Shown here piece after piece: positions 56,427-64,000 of a DNA stretch of 64,000 bases. Within the stretch, counting starts at the first letter, position 1, and each line of letters starts with the position of its first letter. Made by a program: the position numbers and the translations under genes. This stretch comes from Actinomyces sp. HPA0247 (lineage in GTDB: Bacteria; Actinomycetota; Actinomycetes; Actinomycetales; Actinomycetaceae), in the NCBI GenBank assembly GCA_000411415.1, contig KE150451.1:138872-202871 (forward strand), read 5' to 3'. The notes below the pieces were generated by a model. The model had not been told where the DNA came from, made no database searches, and saw nothing but the letters and a program-made list of their open reading frames with translations.

Positions 56427-57326
56427 ATGGTGGATCGGGGCGCTTCGGGGCGCGAGATCGTTGTACAGGCTGGGGAGTACGAGGCACGGGTCGTCACCGT
56501 CGGCGCAGGTCTGGCGGGCTTGCGCTACCGCGGGCACGACCTGGTCGTCCCTCACGGCGTCGGCGAATGCCCTCCTGGTTATCTCGGCAAGGTCCTCATG
56601 CCGTGGCCCAACCGCATCGCGGGCGGCTCGTACTCGTGGGAGGGCGCCACCTACGATCTGCCTGTCGACGAACCCACTTTCGGCACGTCCCTCCACGGTT
56701 TCGTGGCCTTCCAGGAGTGGGAGATTGCCGAGGCCAATGCCTCCTCAGTCATCTTGCGCACCCTCATCGCGGCGCGCTACTCCTACCCGTGGACGCTTCT
56801 TGCATCCGCGCGCTACAGCCTGGATGCGCAGCGCGGCCTCACCGTCGAGTTGTCCGCGACGAACATCGGCGAGGGCACCGCCCCCTACGGCGTCGGCTTC
56901 CACCCCTACCTCGCCGTCGACGACGCACGAGCGGACGAGCTGGAGCTGACCAACCCCGCGTCCATCATCTACGAGGCCAACGCCTCCATGATTCCCGTGG
57001 CCGCCCACGACGTGGCATCGTTCGGGTTGGACTTCCGCTCCCCCACCCTTATCGGCGACTCCCGGTTGGACCACGCCTTCGCTGGCCTGCCCGAGGGCAC
57101 CTGGACCGTGACGCTGCGCGATCCCGCATCGCGCGTGGGCGTGTCCCTGTCGTCGGACGCGCGTTGGCTGCAGGTCTACTCGGCGGACTACATCGGCCGC
57201 GTGGGCGTGGCCGTCGAGCCGATGAGCTGCCCGCCCAACGCCTTCAATTCAGGCAGGGACGTGGTTGCGCTGGGCGAAGGCGAGACCCACACGCTGAGCG
57301 CGCGGATCTCTGGCTTCCAGAGTTGA
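56427..57326 (+). CDS. Aldose 1-epimerase-like protein
   Basis: This 299-aa protein matches the galactose mutarotase superfamily, which interconverts sugar anomers. Family blocks are VLMPWPNRIAGGSYSWEG, LHGFVAFQEWEI and YGVGFHPYLAVDD (the conserved His), with VAVEPMSCPPNAFNSG near the C-terminus containing the catalytic-type Glu. The ATG follows CAGGAG. The substrate may be glucose or another hexose; no galactose operon is adjacent. Confidence 0.88.
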   Translation: MVDRGASGREIVVQAGEYEARVVTVGAGLAGLRYRGHDLVVPHGVGECPPGYLGKVLMPWPNRIAGGSYSWEGATYDLPVDEPTFGTSLHGFVAFQEWEIAEANASSVILRTLIAARYSYPWTLLASARYSLDAQRGLTVELSATNIGEGTAPYGVGFHPYLAVDDARADELELTNPASIIYEANASMIPVAAHDVASFGLDFRSPTLIGDSRLDHAFAGLPEGTWTVTLRDPASRVGVSLSSDARWLQVYSADYIGRVGVAVEPMSCPPNAFNSGRDVVALGEGETHTLSARISGFQS

Positions 57327-57332
57327 ACGCTC

Positions 57333-58121
57333 CTAGTATGCGCCCGCGGCGGCGCGGATCAGCGTCAGGGCGACCGCGCCGGCCGTGGAGGAACGCAAGA
57401 CGTTATCTCCCAGCCCAATCGTGCAGGCTCCTGCGTCCACCAGCTGCGCGGTCTCCTCGACCCCGATGCCCCCCTCAGGACCAACGATGAGGGCGATGCG
57501 CGCAGGCAGAGCCCCGTCCGCACGGGACTCCTGAACGCGGGCGAGAGCGGCCCCGAGCGAATCCGTCGCCTCCTCGTGGCAGACGAAGGCAACCCCGGCC
57601 TCGTCCGTCAAGGAGGCGAGCCAGGAAGCCAGCTCGCGGCTATCCTTGACGCCCTCAACGACCGGGACGAACGCGCGGCGGGACTGCTTGGCGGCCGCGC
57701 GAGCCACGCCCTCCCACTTCGCGCGCCCCTTCTCGGCCTTCGGTCCCTTCCACTGGACGATCGCACGCTGCGACGCCCAGGGAATCACCCGGTCGATACC
57801 GATCTCCGTGCAGATCTCGACGGCTGCCTCGTCTCGCCCACCCTTGGCGAGCGCCTGAACGAGGATGACCTCGGGACTCGGGGCGTCCTCCTGCGTGATC
57901 TCCCGAACGACCAGGGAGAGCGAGGACTTATCGCTCCCGCTCACCTCGCACGTCACACGCAGGCCACACCCATCGACGACGTCGACCCACTCCCCCGCGC
58001 CGATGCGGCGCACAGAAGCAGCGTGACGCCCCTCGGCTCCCCCGAGGCAGGCGATGTCCCCCACGGACAGGGACTCCAGGGGCGGGGTCAGATCCTCACC
58101 GAGGAAAACGGGCAGCGTCAC
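57333..58121 (-). CDS. rsmE: 16S rRNA m3U1498 methyltransferase RsmE
   Basis: This 262-aa SPOUT enzyme methylates U1498 of 16S rRNA. The C-terminal SAM-binding knot is seen as LIVGPEGGIGVEETAQL and LGDNVLRSSTAGAVAL. The N-terminal PUA-like domain holds RHAASVRRIGAGEWVDVVDG. It follows dnaJ by 6 bases, the same hrcA-dnaJ-rsmE order as in mycobacteria. Confidence 0.95.
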   Translation of the reverse strand: MTLPVFLGEDLTPPLESLSVGDIACLGGAEGRHAASVRRIGAGEWVDVVDGCGLRVTCEVSGSDKSSLSLVVREITQEDAPSPEVILVQALAKGGRDEAAVEICTEIGIDRVIPWASQRAIVQWKGPKAEKGRAKWEGVARAAAKQSRRAFVPVVEGVKDSRELASWLASLTDEAGVAFVCHEEATDSLGAALARVQESRADGALPARIALIVGPEGGIGVEETAQLVDAGACTIGLGDNVLRSSTAGAVALTLIRAAAGAY

Positions 58122-58127
58122 GGCGCA

Positions 58128-59246
58128 TCACCCCATGAAGGTATCGCGAAGCTTGTCAAAGAACGAGGCCTGCTGACGATGCGGCTCCACGCGCACCTCG
58201 CCGCGCACCTTCGCCAACTCCTCGAGCAGCTCGCGCGATTTCTCATCGAGCTTCTTGGGGATCTGGACATCGACGTGCACGTGCATTGAGCCTCGGCCCG
58301 AGCGCTGCAGGTGGCCCACGCCCAGTCCCTCCAGGACGATGTCGTCGTTGGGCTGGGTACCCGGGTTGATCGTCACGGTCTTCTTGCCGTCGAGGGTCTC
58401 CAGCTCGAACTCGGTGCCCAGGGCAGCCGTCGTCATCGGGATCGTGATCCACGTGTGCAGGTCGTCCCCGCGACGATCAAAGACCGGGTGCTTCTTCTCG
58501 CGGATCAACAGGTAGAGATCACCGTTCGGGCCACCGCCCTGGCCGACCTCGGCCTCGCCGCTCACGCGAATCTGCGTACCCTCGCTGGCGCCCGCGGGGA
58601 TGTTGACATTGAGAGTGCGGCGCGAACGCACACGGCCCGCACCCGAACACTCGGCGCACGGGGTCTCAATGACGTTGCCGTATCCCTGACAGGTCGGACA
58701 CGGTGCCTGCGTCTGCATGCGACCAAAGAGCGAGTTCTGAATCTGCGTGACGAAGCCCGAGCCGTGGCAGGTCGTGCACTGCGTGGGCGACGTGCCCGGC
58801 TGGCACATCGAGCCGTGGCAGGCCTCGCACAGAACGTAGGTATCGAAAGACACTTCCTTGGCCGCGCCGAAAGCCGCGTCCTCCAGGGTGATGTCAACGA
58901 CGACCTGGCGATCCTTACCGCGACGCACGCGCGAGGCCGGACCCGACGCCGACGCGCCGAAACCACCACTGAACATGGCCTCGAAAATGTCGGAAAAACC
59001 GCCGAAACCCGCACCTGCGCCAGCGCCGCCGCCACGCAGCGCGTCCGGGCCGCCGATGTCGTACATCTGGCGCTTCTCCGGATCCGACAGCGTCTCGTAG
59101 GCGACGGACAGCTCCTTAAAGGCTTCCTCCGAGTCGGCGCCCGCATAGTCGGGGTGCAGCTTACGGGCGAGCTTACGGTAGGCCTTCTTAATCTCGTCCT
59201 GGCTGGCGTCACGGGCGACGCCGAGGACCTCGTAGTAGTCTCTCAC
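58128..59246 (-). CDS. dnaJ: Chaperone protein DnaJ
   Basis: This 372-aa co-chaperone stimulates DnaK. Domains: J domain (1-70) with HPD in KLHPDYAG, Gly-rich region (about 85-115), zinc domain with four CxxCxGxG-type repeats ([36 protein letters not shown]), then the client-binding part. Starts at GTG ([14 protein letters not shown] follows), with AAGAAAGAG upstream. It lies 62 bases after hrcA and should be under the CIRCE operator. It corresponds to the DnaJ2 of mycobacteria; dnaK is elsewhere. Confidence 0.97.
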   Translation of the reverse strand: MRDYYEVLGVARDASQDEIKKAYRKLARKLHPDYAGADSEEAFKELSVAYETLSDPEKRQMYDIGGPDALRGGGAGAGAGFGGFSDIFEAMFSGGFGASASGPASRVRRGKDRQVVVDITLEDAAFGAAKEVSFDTYVLCEACHGSMCQPGTSPTQCTTCHGSGFVTQIQNSLFGRMQTQAPCPTCQGYGNVIETPCAECSGAGRVRSRRTLNVNIPAGASEGTQIRVSGEAEVGQGGGPNGDLYLLIREKKHPVFDRRGDDLHTWITIPMTTAALGTEFELETLDGKKTVTINPGTQPNDDIVLEGLGVGHLQRSGRGSMHVHVDVQIPKKLDEKSRELLEELAKVRGEVRVEPHRQQASFFDKLRDTFMG

Positions 59247-59308
59247 GCTTGCTCTTTCTTCTCGTGGGGTCGTTCGTTCATCGTCATCATGCTCGACGCA
59301 CGGCCGAG

Positions 59309-60352
59309 TTAGCTGTTGGTTTCCTGCGCGAGGTAGCGCGACAGGTAGGCGGCCACGGCTCGTACCGAGCTCATGGTGCGCGCATAGTCCATCCTCATGG
59401 GGCCGACAATGCCCAGGTGGGCGCAACCACCCTGTTCATCGGCACCCGCCCGGTAGGTTCCGGTGACGACAGCTGCCTCTGCCAGGCCATCGTGGGGGTT
59501 TTCCGTACCGATACTCACGTGCACGTCATCACCCGGGTCGGCCTCGGCGAAGAGCCGCATGAGGACGACCTGCTCTTCGAGGGCGTCCAAGACCGGCGCG
59601 ATGTCGTGGAAGTCGAGCGCCCCCCTCGCCAGGTTCGCGGCGCCCGCGACGACGATCTTCGACTCGCTCTGCCCGGTGAGGACGTCGGTGAGGGCGGCGC
59701 CGATCGCGGCGACCGTCCCGACGAGGTCGGGGCGAGCAGAGGCGGTCGCCGCATCAACGCACGTCTGTACAGTCGCCGACGTGGCGCCGTCGCAGTGACG
59801 TCGCAGGTGCTCACGGACCTCGTGCAACTGGCCATCGTCGAGGGGCGCATGCAGGCTCAACGTGCGCTCCCCTACCTCGCCGTCGGCGGTAATGACGACA
59901 ACGAGGACGCGGCCCGGCGTCAGATCAATGGCCTCAAAGTGCTTGAGGAGACGCACGCGCGCGCCCGGGTACTGGACGAGGGCCACCTGATGCGTGACCT
60001 GTGCGAGGAGTCGAACCGATCGCTCGACGACATCATCAATGTCGACGGACTCGGACAGGAACGTCTCGAGGGCCTGGCGCTCGGGACCGCTCATGGGCTT
60101 GAGTTCGGCGAGCCGGTCGACGAACACGCGGTAGCCGCGGTCGGTCGGCACACGCCCGGCAGACGTGTGAGGCTGGTAGATGAGCCCAGCTTCCTCAAGC
60201 ACCGCCATGTCGTTGCGGATCGTCGCCGAGGAGACACCGAGCCCCCCGGCGGCAATCGCCTTGGAACCGACGGGCTCGCGGGTGGCCACGTACTGGGTGA
60301 CGATGGCGCGCAGGACGTCAAGGCGGCGGTCCTGTGCACTCGTGCGTGTCAT
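59309..60352 (-). CDS. hrcA: Heat-shock repressor HrcA
   Basis: This 347-aa repressor binds CIRCE operators and is kept active by GroEL. The N-terminal winged helix contains [37 protein letters not shown] and the C-terminal GAF-like domain includes [22 protein letters not shown]. The ATG at 60352 follows GGGAGGGAGA. A perfect CIRCE copy lies 17 bases before the start, so it represses its own operon with dnaJ and rsmE. Confidence 0.96.
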   Translation of the reverse strand: MTRTSAQDRRLDVLRAIVTQYVATREPVGSKAIAAGGLGVSSATIRNDMAVLEEAGLIYQPHTSAGRVPTDRGYRVFVDRLAELKPMSGPERQALETFLSESVDIDDVVERSVRLLAQVTHQVALVQYPGARVRLLKHFEAIDLTPGRVLVVVITADGEVGERTLSLHAPLDDGQLHEVREHLRRHCDGATSATVQTCVDAATASARPDLVGTVAAIGAALTDVLTGQSESKIVVAGAANLARGALDFHDIAPVLDALEEQVVLMRLFAEADPGDDVHVSIGTENPHDGLAEAAVVTGTYRAGADEQGGCAHLGIVGPMRMDYARTMSSVRAVAAYLSRYLAQETNS

Positions 60353-60369
60353 GCCGTCTCCCTCCCTGC

Positions 60370-60396
60370 TTGGCACTCATGCTTCCTGAGTGCCAA
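60370..60396. promoter_or_regulatory. CIRCE operator
   Basis: TTGGCACTC (60370-60378), nine spacer bases, then GAGTGCCAA (60388-60396): a perfect 9-bp inverted repeat that differs from the consensus TTAGCACTC/GAGTGCTAA by one symmetric pair. It lies immediately upstream of hrcA, which is the normal place for HrcA autoregulation. Confidence 0.95.
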
Positions 60397-60501
60397 TGCT
60401 ACCCCCGGTCCTTCGCGAGAGGCGAGCGTAGTGCGCAACGACTCGTGCGCCCTGCGCGAACCTTCACGCGGGGCAGGCACCATCACATCGCAGGGGGACC
60501 C

Positions 60502-61404
60502 TCACTGCGCCCAGGGCACCGTCACGAAGTCGATGAGTTCCTCCACTCTGCCCAGCAACGCGGGTTCGAGGTCGCGATAGGTGCGCACGGTCGACAGGAT
60601 CCGCTTCCACCCCATCGCAATGTCACGCTGGTCGGCATGCGGCCAGCCGAGGGCATCAAGCGTCCCATGCTTGATATCAATACCGCGAGGAATATCCGGC
60701 CACCGCTCAAGCCCAACACGGGCCGGCTTGACGGCCTGCCAAATGTCAACGAAAGGGTGACCCAGGACGAGAACCGCACCCGGCCAGCGAGCTGACACGG
60801 CCTCGGCGATGCGAGACTCCTTCGACCCGGGGACCATATGGTCGACGAGAACACCCGCACGCGCCGTATCCGTCGGCCCGAAGACCTCCAAGACCGCTTC
60901 GAGGTTGTCAACGCCTTCGAGGAGCTGAACGGCAATCCCGGCCTCTGCCAGGTCCTCGCCCCACACGTGCTGCACGAGCTCGGCGTCATGACGACCTTCC
61001 ACCCAGATGCGCGAGCGCTTGGCAACCTTGGGGCCACTTGACGCGGGGGCGAACGATCCGGAGTTCGTGATGCGGCGTCCCGACGCACTGACCTGTGTTC
61101 CCGGCGAGGACTGGGCAGGGGCCGGGCGCGGCGGCAGCGCCTCAATGGGACGACCCTCCAGCCAAAAACCGGGGCCGAGAGGGAAGGAACGACGCACTCC
61201 TCGCCGATCCTCCAGCTCCACCAGGTGAACACCGCCAGACTTTTCCACACGCGTCACGGCACCGACCCAACCGGAGGCAACATCCTCCAGCACCATGCCG
61301 ATCTCGACATGGACTGCCTGAGAGCGCGGACGCCTCGCCCCCGGCCCATCGCGGTGCGGGTCATGGGCGAAAATATTGCGACCGTAGGGATCTGAGCTAT
61401 TCAC
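60502..61404 (-). CDS. DUF3097 family protein
   Basis: This 300-aa protein belongs to an actinobacterial family of unknown function. It begins VNSSDPYGRNIFAHDPH and has an N-terminal small beta-type domain (IGMVLEDVASGWVGAVTRVEKSGGVHLVELEDRRG), then a TOPRIM-like C-terminal part with RIWVEGRHDAELVQHVWGEDL, VEVLE-type GVDNLEAVL and VLVDHMVPGSKES. These blocks suggest a metal-dependent nuclease or primase-like fold, but no activity is known to me. The GTG start lies 7 bases after a TAGAGT hexamer, the arrangement of a leaderless promoter. It lies between hrcA and the SatD-associated membrane gene, transcribed in the same direction. Confidence 0.85.
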   Translation of the reverse strand: MNSSDPYGRNIFAHDPHRDGPGARRPRSQAVHVEIGMVLEDVASGWVGAVTRVEKSGGVHLVELEDRRGVRRSFPLGPGFWLEGRPIEALPPRPAPAQSSPGTQVSASGRRITNSGSFAPASSGPKVAKRSRIWVEGRHDAELVQHVWGEDLAEAGIAVQLLEGVDNLEAVLEVFGPTDTARAGVLVDHMVPGSKESRIAEAVSARWPGAVLVLGHPFVDIWQAVKPARVGLERWPDIPRGIDIKHGTLDALGWPHADQRDIAMGWKRILSTVRTYRDLEPALLGRVEELIDFVTVPWAQ

Positions 61405-61417
61405 CCGGCTTACTCTA
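61405..61417 (-). promoter_or_regulatory. Candidate leaderless promoter of the DUF3097 gene
   Basis: TAGAGT on the minus strand (61417-61412) is followed by seven bases and the GTG start codon at 61404. No ribosome binding site is present, as expected for a leaderless mRNA. Confidence 0.55.
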
Positions 61418-61430
61418 GCGGCCAAACCGC

Positions 61431-62258
61431 TCAGTGCAGGCTCACGGCGTGAATGAGCATCGACACGAGGGCAGCCAGAATCCACGAGGACACTGAGCCA
61501 ATGAGGAATTCCTCAGCCTTCTCCCCCGTCGAATCCTGCGAGATTTCGGGGAAACGGATGACGCCCTTGGCGGCAACGACTGCCGCAATCGCGACCTCCG
61601 CGCCCGCACCGGCGAGAACGATAATGAGGAGACGTTCAAGCGGCCCAATCCAGCGGCCACCACGCAATGCCGTCACTTCATCCTGCTCATCGCTACGACC
61701 GGCGACGATAGGCAACGCACCAGAGATGAGGGGAGGCTCAACGACGTCCGATCCCTCGCGGGCTTCGTCGCCGTCCTCCGACACCGACGCGGGCATCGCG
61801 GGCAGGACGGGTGCATTAATCCACCCGGGGACAGGCTCAGAAGCACGACCGCGCGCACACTGCAGGATCGCCGTAATCAGGTGATTGGCCGGACCCGTGA
61901 CGAGGAAGAGAACGGCAATAATGAGGTCAATCGAACGTCCCGAGCGCAGCGACAGCATCGGAAATTCCGTTGGCTCCGCACTCAGGAGCGCGACAAAGCC
62001 GATGGATGCCAACGCCCAACGACCAAGCACCCCGCGCGCAGATGGATCGACGAGATCCCATGCGAACCACACGATCGCGAGCGTCGCGCCGAGCGCATTC
62101 GCCAGCGCGCTGACGCCAAGGACGAACCACGCGTAGCAGATCACGGCGAGGAGGAGCGTCAGAAAGAGAGACAGGCGCCGCGACCAGCGTCGTGGGTCGG
62201 ATGTCAGAAGGACGGTCAGCTCCGAGGCGGCAATGCCTAGGAGAAGCACTTCATGCAC
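61431..62258 (-). CDS. Membrane protein coupled to the SatD-like gene
   Basis: This ~275-aa protein has about seven hydrophobic segments: several in the first 150 residues, a hydrophilic Glu/Asp-rich loop at about 155-195, and two more near the C-terminus. It begins VHEVLLLGIAASELTVLL. The GTG start is inside the end of the SatD-like gene (GTGCATGA) with GGAGG six bases upstream, so they are translationally coupled. A SatD-like protein with a membrane partner suggests a shared signalling or defence-like role, but neither function is known to me. Confidence 0.6.
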   Translation of the reverse strand: MHEVLLLGIAASELTVLLTSDPRRWSRRLSLFLTLLLAVICYAWFVLGVSALANALGATLAIVWFAWDLVDPSARGVLGRWALASIGFVALLSAEPTEFPMLSLRSGRSIDLIIAVLFLVTGPANHLITAILQCARGRASEPVPGWINAPVLPAMPASVSEDGDEAREGSDVVEPPLISGALPIVAGRSDEQDEVTALRGGRWIGPLERLLIIVLAGAGAEVAIAAVVAAKGVIRFPEISQDSTGEKAEEFLIGSVSSWILAALVSMLIHAVSLH

Positions 62259-62940
62259 GTGCGGCCTCCGCAATGATGAGTGACGACTGGATCAACCCCA
62301 CCCCCGTGCCCCGGGCGAAGTCAGAAATGGCCTGCTGCGAGAGCTTCTCTGCCCGAGCGATCTCCACCTGGGTCTTACCGAGAAGCAGCGCAGCTGTGAT
62401 GCGGCGATGACGCGCAGAGAGCTTGAGGATCGCATGATCACGCAGGCTCAGCAACGCGTTGATGCAGGTCTGGCAATGGCTCGGGAAGGACGACTCAACG
62501 GAGGCATGCGCCATGAACCAGGTGCGAATGAACGGATTCGATGAGTCCTGCACATCATGCGCCCGGTTAATCGCAGCGCGGGCCGCCCACCAAGCGGAGC
62601 CATCCTGAAGCTGCGCCGAGTCCGCACCATGCGAACGCGCCGGAGCCTGACGATGAACGCCCGAGGAGAACTCTTCAATTCGCCCCGCACCAATTCCGAA
62701 GCGAAGCTGAAGCTGTGAGGGAAGCAGAAGCTGCGCACGCAGCGTCAGAAGAAGCGCATCCTCCAGCGTGTAGGCCACAGCCTGAAATTCGTCACCGACC
62801 GTCGGGTAAGGCGCCTGCAAGAGCGCAAGCCCCTCACTCGCGTCCGCAAGAGCAGCCTCATAAATTCTCTGAGCCTCTGCACGATTGGTCAGCGTACGAG
62901 AGCCAACGATGTCAGCAATGACAGCGTAACGAAGAGTCAC
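62251..62940 (-). CDS. SatD family protein
   Basis: This 229-aa protein starts MTLRYAVIADIVGSRTLTNR, the typical opening of the SatD family, which has been reported in acid-adaptation operons of streptococci but has no known biochemistry. The middle (about 50-130) holds PYPTVGDEFQAVAY and LRFGIGAGRIEEF, reminiscent of nucleotide-cyclase-like folds (inference from the pattern only). The C-terminal ~60 residues look like a helix-turn-helix (RHRRITAALLLGKTQVEIARAEKLSQQAISDFARG), suggesting DNA binding. The upstream 300 bases are AT-rich with inverted repeats. Starts at GTG after AAGGAAAA. Confidence 0.7.
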   Translation of the reverse strand: MTLRYAVIADIVGSRTLTNRAEAQRIYEAALADASEGLALLQAPYPTVGDEFQAVAYTLEDALLLTLRAQLLLPSQLQLRFGIGAGRIEEFSSGVHRQAPARSHGADSAQLQDGSAWWAARAAINRAHDVQDSSNPFIRTWFMAHASVESSFPSHCQTCINALLSLRDHAILKLSARHRRITAALLLGKTQVEIARAEKLSQQAISDFARGTGVGLIQSSLIIAEAARA

Positions 62941-63239
62941 AGTACCACACTTTTCCTTGTATACGGCTCTTCACAAGCCCCCTCATGGAGGAACCCTGCA
63001 AATTACTCGGCTTCACATGACACATCTAGGCAAACATATTTCAACCATGATGTCAACAGTATTGCGACGTAATGCTAGCTTGTCACATTGCGCATGCGAA
63101 CCGAGTGTCAAACAGTAAATAACCATCTCCACATTCACACTTGTACTGTATGAAATACAAGCTCTATTGTGGCATGTGGGGTTGCACAATAATGTTTACC
63201 ACCAGATGCATATTCCGCCACACGGGCAGTCAATGACCG
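62941..63239. promoter_or_regulatory. AT-rich intergenic region with inverted repeats
   Basis: No gene is visible in these 299 bases, which are clearly AT-richer than their surroundings. They hold CTTGTA/TACAAG (63140-63161, spacer 10) and ATTGTG/CACAAT (63166-63190, spacer 13). They likely contain the promoter and operators for the SatD-like gene. Confidence 0.45.
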
Positions 63240-64000
63240 TTAATAGCCCATGATTTCACGGGTCACGTAGTCCGCGAGGAGACGGCCACGCAGCGTGAGG
63301 ACAACGCGCCCGGACAGGGCGCAAGCCCCATCAATGAGTCCATCCGCAATGAGCGTGGCGATACGCCCACCGGAGGAGCCACGTGTTCCTTCAGGCAGTG
63401 ACAGACCCGGCAGCCCCTCAATCTCAACACCCTCGGATGTACGCACGCCCAGCATGACACGCTCCAGCTCGCGCGCATCCGCGTCGAGAACCTCGCCAGC
63501 GTAAGCGGGAGACTGTCCAGTATTCAGACGCCCCGCATAGGCTCCCGGGTTCTTCACGTTCCACCAGCGCATACGCCCCACGTGCGAATGCGCTCCCGGC
63601 CCGAAGCCCCACCAATCCCAGTCCCGCCAGTAAGCCAAGTTATGGGAAGAGGCGTGCCCATAGAGGGTCGATGGACCTCCCGAGGCGCGGTCCGCCTCGG
63701 TGACGTGCGCGAAGTTCGAAATCTCGTACCATGCGTATCCCGCCTCACCCAGGAGGGCATCGGCGAGCTCATACTTGGCAGCCTCATCGTCCGGATCGGG
63801 GGTCGGCAGCTCTCCCCGGGCCACCTGCGCCCCCATCTTCGTCCCCTCCTCGACAACAAGCGCGTAGGCGCTGATATGGTCGGGCTCGTACGACAGGGCA
63901 GCACGCAGGGATGTTTCCCAGTCCGCCAGGCTCTCCCCGGGGGTTCCGTAGATAAGATCCACCGAGGTCGACAGGCCCGCTTCCTTCGCCCACTCCACGA
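63240..64000 (-). CDS. hemW: HemW-like heme chaperone/radical SAM protein, partial (5' end outside window)
   Basis: The visible ~253 C-terminal residues match HemW, a radical SAM protein related to coproporphyrinogen III oxidase that loads heme onto respiratory enzymes. Blocks seen are STSVDLIYGTPGESLADWETSL, HISAYALVVEEGTKMG, WYEISNFAH, NLAYWRDWDWWGFGPGAHSHVG and the C-terminal winged-helix-like LADGLIDG-type (IADGLIDGACALSG) segment. The iron-sulfur CxxxCxxC motif lies in the missing N-terminal part, beyond position 64000. hemW near hrcA is also the mycobacterial arrangement. Confidence 0.92.
   Translation of the reverse strand, partial: VEWAKEAGLSTSVDLIYGTPGESLADWETSLRAALSYEPDHISAYALVVEEGTKMGAQVARGELPTPDPDDEAAKYELADALLGEAGYAWYEISNFAHVTEADRASGGPSTLYGHASSHNLAYWRDWDWWGFGPGAHSHVGRMRWWNVKNPGAYAGRLNTGQSPAYAGEVLDADARELERVMLGVRTSEGVEIEGLPGLSLPEGTRGSSGGRIATLIADGLIDGACALSGRVVLTLRGRLLADYVTREIMGY

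Overview
The window is GC-rich actinobacterial chromosome. The best guess is Actinomycetaceae (Actinomyces/Schaalia-like), inferred from: Actinobacteria-type gene order; a LAxTG sortase signal; the mismatch endonuclease NucS; GlgE; TAnnnT promoters placed directly before start codons; and a fermentative pyruvate formate-lyase module in a genome that also carries a full F1Fo ATP synthase. No rRNA, CRISPR array or prophage was seen. The only clear mobile element is one IS256-type element at the left edge.

Layout. 1-1408: IS256 element. 1.4-7.2 kb: LAxTG wall protein, ABC exporter pair, a single-pass membrane protein, thiol peroxidase Bcp. 7.2-11.4 kb: tRNA-Leu(UAG), then a tight minus-strand operon etfB-etfA-cysteine desulfurase-mnmA. 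11.5-20 kb (plus strand): glgX, trpS, a small membrane protein, glgE and glgB, which debranch, build and branch alpha-glucan. 20-24 kb: cysteine-free YbbN-like thioredoxin/TPR protein and a coupled pair of uncharacterised envelope proteins. 23.9-27.6 kb: a zinc-ribbon-like protein, nagA, an AlkZ-like glycosylase, nucS and a DUF2550 protein.

27.6-47.8 kb (all minus strand) is a long conserved block read as hom-thrB-rho-[three paralogous membrane proteins]-rpmE-prfA-prmC-tsaC-wecA-atpI-like-atpBEFHAGDC-DUF2550-nucS. It resembles the mycobacterial order, but thrC is absent between hom and thrB, and the three paralogs interrupt the usual rho-rpmE junction. The ATP synthase epsilon subunit is only 90 aa and lacks the C-terminal helical hairpin.

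48-51.5 kb (plus strand) is the most striking locus: a naturally split pyruvate formate-lyase. The 701-aa catalytic chain has the Cys-Cys active site but stops before the glycyl-radical domain. That domain is encoded by a separate 83-aa gene with its own ribosome binding site, followed by the activase pflA.

51.5-64 kb: peptide deformylase, sugar O-acetyltransferase and class I amidotransferase in an overlapping operon; adenosine deaminase; aminopeptidase C; an aldose epimerase; hrcA-dnaJ-rsmE under a perfect CIRCE operator; a DUF3097 protein; a SatD-like gene with a coupled membrane protein behind an AT-rich intergenic region; and the 3' part of hemW running off the right edge.

Several genes end in GC-rich hairpins, four of which share essentially the same GAGGCCGGGG arm. 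Start codons were chosen by ribosome-binding sites, overlaps and family starts. All functional calls rest on reading the sequence and recalled family knowledge, with no database search.
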